Positions 1-7,200 of a DNA stretch of 14,828 bases are shown here, piece by piece. The first letter of the stretch is position 1; every line of letters begins with the position of its first letter. The notes below the pieces were generated by a model. The model was not told the origin of the DNA, made no database searches, and worked only from the letters and a program-made list of their open reading frames with translations. The position numbers were made by a program, and so were the translations under genes. This DNA comes from Paraeggerthella sp964369725 (lineage in GTDB: Bacteria > Actinomycetota > Coriobacteriia > Coriobacteriales > Eggerthellaceae). The stretch is taken from contig CAYJGC010000041.1 in assembly GCA_964369725.1 (NCBI GenBank), positions 1-14,828 of the forward strand, given 5' to 3'.

Positions 1-20
1 GTGATACACCTTGCCCGGAA

Positions 21-54
21 ACTACTAAAGCCCCCTTTCGGAGGCTTTAGTAGT
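21..54 (-). terminator. Hairpin terminator downstream of dapL
   Basis: Two 12-base arms (21-32 and 43-54) are perfectly complementary, and a further two pairs can form inside across a mismatch. The hairpin lies 36 nt beyond the dapL stop codon, so it most likely ends the guaA-to-dapL transcript. The T run after it on the minus strand is short (about three T), so termination may be modest or may serve transcripts from both sides. Bases 1-20 are too short to assign. Confidence 0.6.
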
Positions 55-90
55 ATCTGATAGCTTATTTAACCGGAGTTCAATTTCTCT

Positions 91-1275
91 TTAGCTCAGG
101 AGCTTTACCAAACGACGTGCGGCTTCCTGGGTATCTTCAGGGCTTCCGAAGGTTGAGAAACGGAAGTAACCCTCACCACAAGCTCCAAATCCCTCACCAG
201 GTGTTCCGATAATCTGAACTTCCTGAAGCAAGTGATCAAAGAATTCCCAGCTTCCCATACCATTAGGGCACTTCATCCAAATATAGGGCGCGTTTTTGCC
301 ACCACAATACCAGATACCCAACTCATCAAGGGCATCCATAAGTACTTTAGCATTGCGCTTATATAGCTGGATATTCTGATGAATTTGCTCTTGACCTTCT
401 GGAGAAAACACACCCATAGCACCTTTTTGCAGGATGTATGAAATACCATTGGTCTTGGTGGTGCGATTACGTACCCACATGTCGTGAATATTCATATTGT
501 TGCGTACGAGAGCTTTTGGTACAACGGTATATCCCACACGCGTGCCCGTAAAACCTGCCGTTTTTGACAGCGAACAAATCTCGATAGCACACGTTTTAGC
601 GCCTTCAAGCTCGAAGATGCTGTGAGGTAATGATTCATCCTCAATAAACGCTTCATATGCCGCATCAAACAAAATAATAGAACCATGTTCGTTGGCAAAG
701 TCAACCCATGCCTGAAGCTGAGCGCGATCAAATACCGCTCCGGTTGGGTTATTAGGTGAACAGATATACAGAATATCTGCTTTCGTATTCTCATCAGGAG
801 CGGGCAAGAAGCCGTTTTCTTCTCCAGAGGCCAAGTGAACAATTTCACGACCAGCAATAATATTTGCATCTACGTAGGCGGGATAAGCAGGCTCTATAAC
901 CAGCGCGCTGTCAGAACGATCAAATAGATCTAAGACATCGCCCAACTCGTCACTTGCACCACTTGAAACAAACACCTCATCGGCATCAAGCACTACCCCG
1001 TTGCCAGCATAATATGCTGCAATTGCTTCACGTAAAAAGGCTGCACCACATTCAGGCATGTAACCGTTAAAGGTCTCTTTTACTGCTTGATCATCAACCG
1101 CTTCATGGAGTGCTTTAATTACTGCATCGCAAATAGGAAGAGAAACATCTCCAATACCCATACGGTACAAATGCTTTTCAGGATTTGCTTCAGAATAGGC
1201 TTTGGTTTTCTGAGCGATGTTGTAAAACAGATAAGAGTCTTTTAAATCTGCGTAGTGCGTGTTGAGCGTAATCAT
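91..1275 (-). CDS. dapL: LL-diaminopimelate aminotransferase
   Basis: This 394-residue PLP enzyme of fold type I converts tetrahydrodipicolinate directly to LL-2,6-diaminopimelate using glutamate as amino donor, bypassing the succinylase/acetylase steps of lysine and peptidoglycan synthesis. The N-terminal part carries the family pattern GIGDVSLP (about 41-47) followed by a GYMPECG stretch near 71-77. SPNNPTG lies at 173-179, the cofactor aspartate is in FDAAYEAF (D204), and the PLP lysine is K238 in SLSKTAGFTGTR. Length is normal for the family, which runs close to 400-410. Its ATG shares one base with the dapF stop codon (TAATG), so translation is probably coupled. DapF upstream supplies the next reaction, supporting a DapL call over a generic aspartate aminotransferase. 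It is the last gene of the five-gene unit. Confidence 0.93.
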   Translation of the reverse strand: MITLNTHYADLKDSYLFYNIAQKTKAYSEANPEKHLYRMGIGDVSLPICDAVIKALHEAVDDQAVKETFNGYMPECGAAFLREAIAAYYAGNGVVLDADEVFVSSGASDELGDVLDLFDRSDSALVIEPAYPAYVDANIIAGREIVHLASGEENGFLPAPDENTKADILYICSPNNPTGAVFDRAQLQAWVDFANEHGSIILFDAAYEAFIEDESLPHSIFELEGAKTCAIEICSLSKTAGFTGTRVGYTVVPKALVRNNMNIHDMWVRNRTTKTNGISYILQKGAMGVFSPEGQEQIHQNIQLYKRNAKVLMDALDELGIWYCGGKNAPYIWMKCPNGMGSWEFFDHLLQEVQIIGTPGEGFGACGEGYFRFSTFGSPEDTQEAARRLVKLLS

Positions 1276-2063
1276 TAAATGGTTTCTCCTTCATAAACGA
1301 ACTGTGCTGGCCCTGTCATTCGAACCTTATTGTCAGGGGTAATACATATCTCAAGCGTACCGCCATCAAGCTGTACGAAGATAGGCTCGTTGTATTGAGC
1401 ATGTCCTGCAGCAATAGCTGCAGCAGCAGTTGCGCAAGCGCCGGTTCCGCACGCCATAGTAACACCACTTCCCCGCTCCCAGACGCGCATGCGAAGCGTA
1501 TTACTACCCAAAGGTTGAACAAACTCAACGTTTACGCCATCGGGGAAAGCGTTGTGACGCTCAATTTTAGGGCCGGTAGTAGTAAGAGGAGCCTTCTCAA
1601 TATCCTCGACAAAAATAATTGCATGAGGGTTTCCTACAGAAACAGGCTGTAGAGAAATCTCTTCACCCTCAACATCGATAGTCAGAGGGTCGCTTAGAAC
1701 TGCCTCCCCCATATCGACTGAAACGGTTTTTACCTTACCCTCTTCAAGCTGTAAATCAAGAACACGAACACCAGAAAGCGTCTCAACACTGACCACGGTT
1801 TTATTGGTGTATCCTTTGTCATAGACATACTTGCCTACACAACGGATGCCGTTGCCACACATCATAGCCTCGCTACCATCTGCATTAAAAATACGCATTT
1901 TGAAATCTGCGACTTCAGATGGGCAAATATAAATCATTCCGTCTGAACCTGCGCCAAAATGGCGTTCAGAGAGGTACACAGAAAGCTCAACGATATTTTC
2001 TGGCACTTCATCGTAGACGTATAGGTAGTCGTTTCCGAGTCCATGCATTTTAGTAAAACGCAT
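1275..2063 (-). CDS. dapF: Diaminopimelate epimerase
   Basis: This 262-residue cofactor-independent epimerase interconverts LL- and meso-diaminopimelate, the precursor of lysine and of cross-links in meso-DAP peptidoglycan. It starts with the family signature MHGLGNDY. The two catalytic cysteines are visible: C69 in MMCGNGIRC and C205 in ACGTGACA. The two pseudo-symmetric halves are complete and length is within the usual 260-290. A strong Shine-Dalgarno (AGGAGG) precedes the ATG. The gene follows purF after a single base and overlaps dapL by one, so it sits inside a coupled polycistron. A one-cysteine-pair proline racemase relative is excluded by the DapF-specific motifs at both sites. Confidence 0.96.
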   Translation of the reverse strand: MRFTKMHGLGNDYLYVYDEVPENIVELSVYLSERHFGAGSDGMIYICPSEVADFKMRIFNADGSEAMMCGNGIRCVGKYVYDKGYTNKTVVSVETLSGVRVLDLQLEEGKVKTVSVDMGEAVLSDPLTIDVEGEEISLQPVSVGNPHAIIFVEDIEKAPLTTTGPKIERHNAFPDGVNVEFVQPLGSNTLRMRVWERGSGVTMACGTGACATAAAAIAAGHAQYNEPIFVQLDGGTLEICITPDNKVRMTGPAQFVYEGETI

Positions 2064-2064
2064 A

Positions 2065-3519
2065 TTAATCCTCCTGGTTAGTAGAGCTTTTTTCTTTTAT
2101 TACATCACTTAAGCGGCGTTCAAAGCGCCCTTTTTGTGTATTGGTAGGAACCTTAGTGGGGTATCTGCCATCAAAACACGCACTACAATATTCACCGTTT
2201 TGTGTAAGCTGCGACAAGTCTTCCGTAGGTAAATAGCCCAAACTATCCGCACCTATAATCTCACAAATTTCAGGAATAGAATGATTGCAGGCAATCAAAT
2301 GCTCCTGAGAATCTATATCAGTACCATAATAGCAGGGGTGCAAAAAAGGAGGTGCTGAAATTCGCATATGAATCTCTTTTGCACCTGCTTCACGCAATAA
2401 GCGAACAATGCGTCCGCTTGTAGTTCCTCGCACAATAGAATCATCAATCAGCACAATACGCTTGCCACTTACCGCATCCTCTATTGCAGAGAGCTTAATC
2501 TTTACTTTATCGAGTCTATCTCCGGGAGCGATAAAAGTTCTCCCAATATATTTATTCTTGATCAAACCCATTGCATACGGAATGCCTGATTGTTCGCTAA
2601 ATCCTAAAGCTGCATCAAGACCAGAGTCAGGAACTCCAATAACGACATCCGCATCAACAGGATGTTTTTTCGCCAAAACCTTACCCGCACGTACGCGAGC
2701 TGAATGTACCGAAATTCCATCAATCACTGAATCGGGGCGAGCAAAGTAAATATATTCAAAAACACAGAGCTTCTTATCTTTAGTATTGCAATGTTCAGTA
2801 TTTGATTGAACTCCCTCTTTGGTAAATACTAAAATTTCACCTGGATCAACATCGCGAATAAATTCTGCGCCTACCGCTTTAAGTGCACATGACTCTGATG
2901 CTACTACATACATTCCATCTGGTCGCTGGCCATAGCAAAGGGGACGAAATCCGTATGGGTCACGTGCGCAGATTAGCTTTTGCGGAGACATTACAACAAG
3001 CGAATAAGCTCCATCAATGGTATACATTGCTTTACACACTGCATCTTCGATAGAAGGCGATTTGAGTCGTTCGCGCGTAATGATATAAGCAACAATTTCT
3101 GTATCAGACGTCGTATGAAAAATTGCTCCCGATAGCTCTAGCTCATCACGTAACTCTGCCGCGTTTGCAAGATTTCCATTATGAGCAAGCGCCATACGGC
3201 CCTTTTGATGATTGACAACTATAGGCTGGCAATTGTTACGATTTGTAGCTCCTGTTGTCCCATAGCGAACATGACCTACCGCCATTGTTCCTTCAGGAAA
3301 ACGCGCTAGCGTATCACCCGAAAAGACTTCACTAATGAGCCCCAAGTCTTTATAAGCAGAAAAAATTCCATCATCGTTGACAACAATGCCACACGCCTCT
3401 TGCCCACGATGCTGTAAAGCATAGAGACCGTAATAAGAAATACTTGCAACATCTACTGCTTCAGGAGTTATAACGCCAAAAACGCCACACTCCTCATGCA
3501 CTTTAGAATCAAACAGCAT
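2065..3519 (-). CDS. purF: Amidophosphoribosyltransferase, iron-sulfur type
   Basis: This cytoplasmic enzyme makes 5-phosphoribosylamine from PRPP and glutamine, the committed step of purine synthesis. Residues 1-10 form a propeptide; cleavage would expose C11 (ECGVFG), the Ntn-hydrolase nucleophile of the class II glutaminase domain. The phosphoribosyltransferase domain carries the PRPP loop LIDDSIVRGTTS (about 357-368). Four cysteines, C252 (CVFEYIYFARP), C396 (HPCYYG), C445 and C448 (CSAC), match the positions that hold a [4Fe-4S] cluster in the Bacillus subtilis enzyme. The cluster-free Escherichia coli type lacks them, so oxygen-sensitive stability is expected. Length (484) fits. A GGAGGT ribosome site lies upstream of the ATG, and the start overlaps the pyrG stop by one base. 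Confidence 0.97.
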   Translation of the reverse strand: MLFDSKVHEECGVFGVITPEAVDVASISYYGLYALQHRGQEACGIVVNDDGIFSAYKDLGLISEVFSGDTLARFPEGTMAVGHVRYGTTGATNRNNCQPIVVNHQKGRMALAHNGNLANAAELRDELELSGAIFHTTSDTEIVAYIITRERLKSPSIEDAVCKAMYTIDGAYSLVVMSPQKLICARDPYGFRPLCYGQRPDGMYVVASESCALKAVGAEFIRDVDPGEILVFTKEGVQSNTEHCNTKDKKLCVFEYIYFARPDSVIDGISVHSARVRAGKVLAKKHPVDADVVIGVPDSGLDAALGFSEQSGIPYAMGLIKNKYIGRTFIAPGDRLDKVKIKLSAIEDAVSGKRIVLIDDSIVRGTTSGRIVRLLREAGAKEIHMRISAPPFLHPCYYGTDIDSQEHLIACNHSIPEICEIIGADSLGYLPTEDLSQLTQNGEYCSACFDGRYPTKVPTNTQKGRFERRLSDVIKEKSSTNQED

Positions 3520-5132
3520 TACGCTTGACCTCCATTAGACCGTTCACACGCAGCACCAACAAAGCCTTTAAACAAAGGATGAGGTCTTGTAGGTCTACTT
3601 TTAAATTCCGGGTGATACTGAACACCGAGATAGAAGGGACGCTCCGACAATTCTACCGTTTCAACCAATCTACCATCAGGCGAAATGCCACCAAATACCA
3701 AACCTGCAGTTTCCAAGCATTCACGATAGTCATTATTGAATTCGTAGCGATGCCTATGACGTTCATTGATAGAGCTGGCAGCATAGCAACGCTCCATTGT
3801 AGTACCGGACTTAATCTCACAAGGATATGAGCCTAAACGCAACGTGCCACCCTTATCAATAGAATCACTTTGACCAGGCATAAAATCTATAACCTTGTTC
3901 TTGCACTGTTCATCAAACTCACCGGAATTTGCGTCTTCAATGCCAGCAACATTCCGAGCATATTCAATAATTGTAACTTGCATACCCAAACATATACCAA
4001 AGAAAGGAACAGCCTTTTCGCGAGCATAGTTTGCCGCCAAAATCATGCCCTCAATACCGCGCTCACCAAATCCACCAGGAACCAAAATGCCATCAAGAAC
4101 CGACAGTTCTTGTTCAACAGTACTTGACGTCAAACTCTCAGAATCAATCCAATGAATATCAACATGTGCATTGTGGCAATATCCCGCATGATGAAGTGCC
4201 TCAGCCACCGAAAGATACGCATCATGAAGTCCTACGTATTTTCCAACAATGCCAATGGAGACAGACTTTTTTCTTGCCTTAAGCTGATTGACCATAGCAA
4301 TCCACTCAGTCATATCAGGTTCAGGAGCATCTATACCTAACTCACGACAAACCACCGAAGAGAAGTTTGAAGATTCAAGCATTAAAGGTGCTTCATAGAG
4401 ATTAGGCAAGGTAACATTTTCAATGACACAGTCCGGCTTTACATTACAAAACATCGATATCTTTTTAGTAATAGCACGGTCAGGCTGTTCATCACAACGC
4501 AGTACCACAATATTTGGGTTAATTCCCACCCCTTGCAATTCTTTAACGGAATGTTGCGTCGGCTTAGTCTTATGCTCTTCAGAACCTTTCAAAAAAGGCA
4601 AAAGCGTAACATGTATAAACATGCTATTCTCTCTACCTACTTCGAGCGAAATTTGGCGCACCGCTTCCAAAAAAGGCTGCGATTCAATGTCGCCAATTGT
4701 GCCACCAATTTCAGTGATAACTACATCTGCTTTTGCTTTACGTCCTACGTTGTAGACAAAGTCTTTAATTTCATTGGTAACATGAGGAATAACCTGAACA
4801 GTTGAGCCTAAGTACTCTCCACGGCGCTCTTTGTTCAAAACATTCCAATACACCTTACCCGTCGTAAGATTGGAATACTTGTTTAAGTCCTCATCAATAA
4901 AACGTTCATAATGTCCGAGGTCAAGGTCTGTTTCTGCACCATCTTCTGTAACATATACTTCACCGTGCTGAAACGGACTCATTGTTCCTGGATCAACATT
5001 AATGTAGGGATCAAGCTTCTGAGCTGCAACCTTTAAGCCACGAGCTTTAAGCAATCTTCCCAAAGAAGCCGCAGTTATACCTTTACCAAGACCCGAAACA
5101 ACGCCTCCGGTCACAAAAACATATTTTGTCAT
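3519..5132 (-). CDS. pyrG: CTP synthase
   Basis: This 537-residue enzyme aminates UTP to CTP using ATP and glutamine-derived ammonia. The N-terminal synthase domain begins with the P-loop-like segment GGVVSGLGKGITAAS (9-23). It contains DPYINVDPGTMSPFQHGEV (41-59), followed by the EIGGTIGDIES nucleotide-site stretch near 141-151. The C-terminal class I glutaminase domain has the catalytic triad C381 (GICLGMQ), H507 and E509 (YHPEF). The protein is full length. It lies 13 nt after guaA; the intervening GAGGAAC is a reasonable ribosome site. Neighbouring guaA and purF are glutamine-dependent nucleotide enzymes too, so the operon balances purine and pyrimidine output from one glutamine supply. 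Confidence 0.98.
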   Translation of the reverse strand: MTKYVFVTGGVVSGLGKGITAASLGRLLKARGLKVAAQKLDPYINVDPGTMSPFQHGEVYVTEDGAETDLDLGHYERFIDEDLNKYSNLTTGKVYWNVLNKERRGEYLGSTVQVIPHVTNEIKDFVYNVGRKAKADVVITEIGGTIGDIESQPFLEAVRQISLEVGRENSMFIHVTLLPFLKGSEEHKTKPTQHSVKELQGVGINPNIVVLRCDEQPDRAITKKISMFCNVKPDCVIENVTLPNLYEAPLMLESSNFSSVVCRELGIDAPEPDMTEWIAMVNQLKARKKSVSIGIVGKYVGLHDAYLSVAEALHHAGYCHNAHVDIHWIDSESLTSSTVEQELSVLDGILVPGGFGERGIEGMILAANYAREKAVPFFGICLGMQVTIIEYARNVAGIEDANSGEFDEQCKNKVIDFMPGQSDSIDKGGTLRLGSYPCEIKSGTTMERCYAASSINERHRHRYEFNNDYRECLETAGLVFGGISPDGRLVETVELSERPFYLGVQYHPEFKSRPTRPHPLFKGFVGAACERSNGGQA

Positions 5133-5145
5133 ATTTTAAAGTTCC

Positions 5146-6687
5146 TCATTCCCATTCCACCGTCGCTGGTGGCTTAGAAGTAATGTCATATACTATTCTT
5201 GAAATTCCTGCTACTTCATTCGTTATTCTACTGCTCGCCTTTTCTAAGACCTCAAAAGGCAATCTTGTCCATTCTGCTGTCATAAAATCGTCTGTAGTGA
5301 CCGAACGCAGCGCGATAGTGTGTCCATACGTACGTGCGTCGCCCATAACACCTACCGAACGAATGCCGGTGAATACGGCAAAGTACTGATTTGCACAGTG
5401 TTCCATTCCTGCATTAATGACCTCTTCGCGGAAAATTGCATCGGCATCCTGAAGAATAGCCACGTTTTCTTCGGTAATCTCACCAATAATACGTACGGCA
5501 AGACCAGGGCCGGGGAAAGGCTGACGCCACACAAGTTCATGCGGAATTCCCAATTGCTCGCCTACTTCGCGAACTTCATCCTTAAACAACGCACGCAAGG
5601 GCTCTACCAATTCCTCGAAAGAAATATTGTCTGGAAGACCGCCAACATTATGATGGCTCTTTATAACTGCCGAGTCCCCTTTTCCGCTTTCAATGACATC
5701 AGGATAAATAGTTCCCTGAGCTAAAGCGTGAATGGTACCGAGCTTGCCTGCTTCATCCTCAAAGACTCGAATAAACTCTTCGCCAATGATTTTCCGTTTC
5801 TTTTCTGGATCTGTCACACCAGCAAGTTTTGAGAAAAAGCGCTGCTGAGCATTTACGCGAATGAGATTCACTCCAAGCTCTTTTCCAAAAGTCCGCTCAA
5901 CCGTATCGCCCTCATCTTTGCGGAGTAATCCGTGGTCAACAAATACGCACACAAGATTTTTACCGATCGCTTTGTTTAGTAACACAGCAGCAACCGAAGA
6001 ATCGACACCACCAGAAAGAGCAAGCAAAACACGCTTACCTGCAAGTTCTTTTTTGTAACGTGCAACGATATCTTCTACAAAATTTTCCATTTTCCAGTCT
6101 GCCTTACAGCCACAGACAGAAAAAATGAAGTTGTTAAGTATTTGTGTACCGTATTCAGTGTGCGTCACTTCAGGGTGGAACTGCACGCCATACAAATTCC
6201 GACTTTCATCAGACATAGCAGCGCAAGGACACTTATCGGTATGCGCTATAGTGGAAAATCCCGTAGGAGCTTTTACAATATAGTCGGTATGACTCATCCA
6301 ACAAACGCTTTCAGGCGCTACCTCTTCAAACAACAGACTTTCTGAAGCATATACTGTTGTCTTACCGTACTCGCTGCTGCTTTTTGCAGTAGCAATTTCC
6401 CCACCAGCCATGTGAGCCATAAGCTGATCACCGTAACAAATTCCCAAAATTGGAATACCCAAGTTTAAAACAGCAGGATCATAGTGAGGAGAAGTCTCGT
6501 CATACACACTGTTTGGGCCACCCGTGAAAATAATACCCTTGTAGCCAGCCTCTTTAATTTCTTCAGGCGTGATTCCACTATAGGGCTTAATCTCAGCATA
6601 CACATGCGAAGCACGCACTCTGCGCGCTATTAGTTGATTGTATTGACCCCCGAAGTCCAAAACGAGAATTTTATCCACTATGTTCAC
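5146..6687 (-). CDS. guaA: GMP synthase (glutamine-hydrolysing)
   Basis: This enzyme converts XMP to GMP with ATP and glutamine. The order is a class I glutaminase domain with C84 (GICYGDQ), H171 and E173 (FHPEV), then the ATP-pyrophosphatase loop SGGVDSS (225-231), then the dimerisation domain ending in the conserved KPPATVEWE. Most homologues have GICYGMQ, so D87 is a small departure. The longest frame starts at GTG 6687-6685, giving 513 residues, but that start has no clear ribosome site upstream. A second GTG at 6678-6676 (codon 4) lies 5 nt after AGGTGA, a perfect match to the 16S tail, and would give MDKILVLDFGGQ, close to typical family N-termini. I think the second start is at least as likely. 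It is the first gene of the leftward operon. Confidence 0.97.
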   Translation of the reverse strand: MNIVDKILVLDFGGQYNQLIARRVRASHVYAEIKPYSGITPEEIKEAGYKGIIFTGGPNSVYDETSPHYDPAVLNLGIPILGICYGDQLMAHMAGGEIATAKSSSEYGKTTVYASESLLFEEVAPESVCWMSHTDYIVKAPTGFSTIAHTDKCPCAAMSDESRNLYGVQFHPEVTHTEYGTQILNNFIFSVCGCKADWKMENFVEDIVARYKKELAGKRVLLALSGGVDSSVAAVLLNKAIGKNLVCVFVDHGLLRKDEGDTVERTFGKELGVNLIRVNAQQRFFSKLAGVTDPEKKRKIIGEEFIRVFEDEAGKLGTIHALAQGTIYPDVIESGKGDSAVIKSHHNVGGLPDNISFEELVEPLRALFKDEVREVGEQLGIPHELVWRQPFPGPGLAVRIIGEITEENVAILQDADAIFREEVINAGMEHCANQYFAVFTGIRSVGVMGDARTYGHTIALRSVTTDDFMTAEWTRLPFEVLEKASSRITNEVAGISRIVYDITSKPPATVEWE

Positions 6688-6699
6688 CTTTTTGATAAA

Positions 6700-6717
6700 G
6701 ATCGATACGAGTCGATC
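6700..6717. repeat. Short inverted repeat just upstream of guaA
   Basis: GATCGA (6700-6705) and TCGATC (6712-6717) form a perfect 6-bp inverted repeat around a 6-base spacer, 13 nt upstream of the longer guaA start. It could be an operator half-site pair or a small mRNA hairpin near the ribosome site. Six-bp repeats arise by chance, so this is tentative. Confidence 0.3.
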
Positions 6718-6889
6718 AGCCGGAACTATTACCGCGTACAGTTTACACCGAATAGAAGGCTATCGAAAGTTGAGAACGTTTAATAACGTCGAGTACACAC
6801 GGTTTTTACGTGGTTATTCTTAGGTAAACCACATGCAATTTTACACACGCCATAAAACCTCATACCGCACCCTCTCAAGAGATTACATT

Positions 6890-6917
6890 CATATAAACTC
6901 CTTTGTCTTTCTAGCAA
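6890..6917 (-). promoter_or_regulatory. Weak candidate promoter for the guaA operon
   Basis: On the minus strand TTGCTA (6917-6912) and TATATG (6895-6890) are separated by 16 bases, each matching four of six consensus positions. Transcription would start near 6883 and give a leader of about 200 nt before guaA, downstream of the terminator hairpin. No better pair was found closer to guaA, but the match is weak. Confidence 0.25.
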
Positions 6918-6918
6918 C

Positions 6919-6977
6919 AAAAAAAGGCAAAGGCGTCTTTGATGGTGAATTTCACCTTTCAAAGACGCCTTTGCCTT
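6919..6977 (-). terminator. Strong intrinsic terminator hairpin upstream of guaA, minus orientation
   Basis: Arms 6924-6942 and 6959-6977 are a perfect 19-bp inverted repeat, with an inner 5-bp hairpin (6944-6948 with 6952-6956) at the tip. Reading on the minus strand the stem is followed by a run of seven T (6925-6919), giving an intrinsic terminator; the plus strand lacks a T run. No protein gene precedes it on the minus strand, because the nearest upstream gene diverges at 7201. It therefore ends either a short untranslated RNA or an attenuated guaA leader transcript. Confidence 0.78.
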
Positions 6978-6988
6978 CACGGGTTACG

Positions 6989-7017
6989 ATATTACAACGA
7001 GGGTAAGCTTTTTACAA
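6989..7017 (-). promoter_or_regulatory. Candidate minus-strand promoter firing into the terminator hairpin
   Basis: TTGTAA (7017-7012) and TAATAT (6994-6989) on the minus strand are spaced by exactly 17 bases, each four of six to consensus; TGTAAT overlapping the second box is five of six but at shorter spacing. Initiation near 6983 would place the strong hairpin at the very 5' end and yield an RNA of roughly 65 nt unless read through into guaA. Confidence 0.3.
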
Positions 7018-7079
7018 CATCTTTTTTGAGGATTTTCTCTGAAAGTAAGCAAAAGAAAACTCAAATCTAAAAATTTTTC

Positions 7080-7108
7080 TTGACAAAATTCTAAAACCAG
7101 TGTTTTAT
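7080..7108 (+). promoter_or_regulatory. Promoter of the glutamate synthase operon
   Basis: A perfect TTGACA (7080-7085) is followed after 17 bases by TTTTAT (7103-7108, four of six). The preceding sequence 7050-7080 is very AT-rich, as expected for an UP-like element. The predicted start is about 7114-7116, so the RNA begins directly with the hexaloop hairpin. TAAAAC and GTTTTA (7092-7097, 7102-7107) form a small palindrome over the -10 box and might be an operator. Confidence 0.7.
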
Positions 7109-7111
7109 GTA

Positions 7112-7138
7112 CCGAATGAGCAAAGGCGTTCATTTCGG
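7112..7138 (+). promoter_or_regulatory. Leader antiterminator hairpin with A1/G4 hexaloop, candidate ANTAR target
   Basis: AATGAGC (7115-7121) pairs with GTTCATT (7128-7134), including one G-U pair, and closes the six-base loop AAAGGC (7122-7127). CCG (7112-7114) can extend the stem with CGG (7136-7138) across a bulge. A at loop position 1 and G at position 4 are the identities reported for RNA hairpins recognised by ANTAR proteins. The 3' arm and loop are the same bases that make the 5' arm of the terminator, so the two folds exclude each other. Only one such loop is found; known ANTAR targets usually have two. A second hairpin (7141-7144 with 7151-7154) has loop CATTCG, which does not fit. 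Confidence 0.5.
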
Positions 7139-7182
7139 ATTAGGCATTCGTCTACCCCGAAGTGAGCGCCTTTTCTTTTTTT
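7123..7182 (+). terminator. Leader attenuator (intrinsic terminator) before the glutamate synthase genes
   Basis: Arm 7123-7138 pairs with 7157-7172 over 16 positions with only two G-U pairs, and is followed by TTTTCTTTTTTT (7171-7182). It lies between the promoter and the first start codon at 7201, so default transcription should stop here. The T tract is followed by an AGAGG ribosome site (7187-7191). This position and structure define a transcription attenuator controlling the whole operon. Confidence 0.87.
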
Positions 7183-7200
7183 GTCGAGAGGAAAGAGCCT

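Larger units (their letters stand above)
6688..7200. other. Divergent control region between guaA and the glutamate synthase operon
   Basis: This 513-nt stretch has no convincing gene. It contains, left to right: a small inverted repeat (6700-6717) near guaA; a short minus-strand frame of five codons plus stop (6892-6875) with a good AAAGGAG ribosome site; a strong minus-strand intrinsic terminator (6919-6977); a candidate minus-strand promoter (6989-7017); an AT-rich stretch 7020-7080 typical of upstream promoter DNA; and the plus-strand promoter plus attenuator (7080-7182). The heptamer TTACAAC occurs twice, at 6992 and 7012, exactly 20 bp apart. Apart from these I see nothing recognisable in 6720-6870. 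Confidence 0.8.

Noticed and set aside
1395..1652. Open frames antisense to dapF, pyrG, guaA and the synthase genes
   Set aside because: They are codon-structure shadows of well-supported genes, with compositions unlike real proteins and no ribosome sites.
6875..6892. Five-codon minus-strand mini-ORF (MNVIS) after a good AAAGGAG site, possible leader peptide
   Set aside because: It has no run of regulatory codons and overlaps a possible -10 box, so it is noted only within the control region.
6780..6980. Minus-strand open frame through the orphan terminator, and a 27-residue sub-frame starting at 6863
   Set aside because: The long version is mostly the terminator hairpin read as protein; the short one has only a weak ribosome site and no recognisable features.
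6983..7010. GlnR-like box (GTTAC-n6-ACAAC) upstream of the nitrogen operon
   Set aside because: The second half matches GAAAC at only three of five positions, and the third element has wrong spacing.
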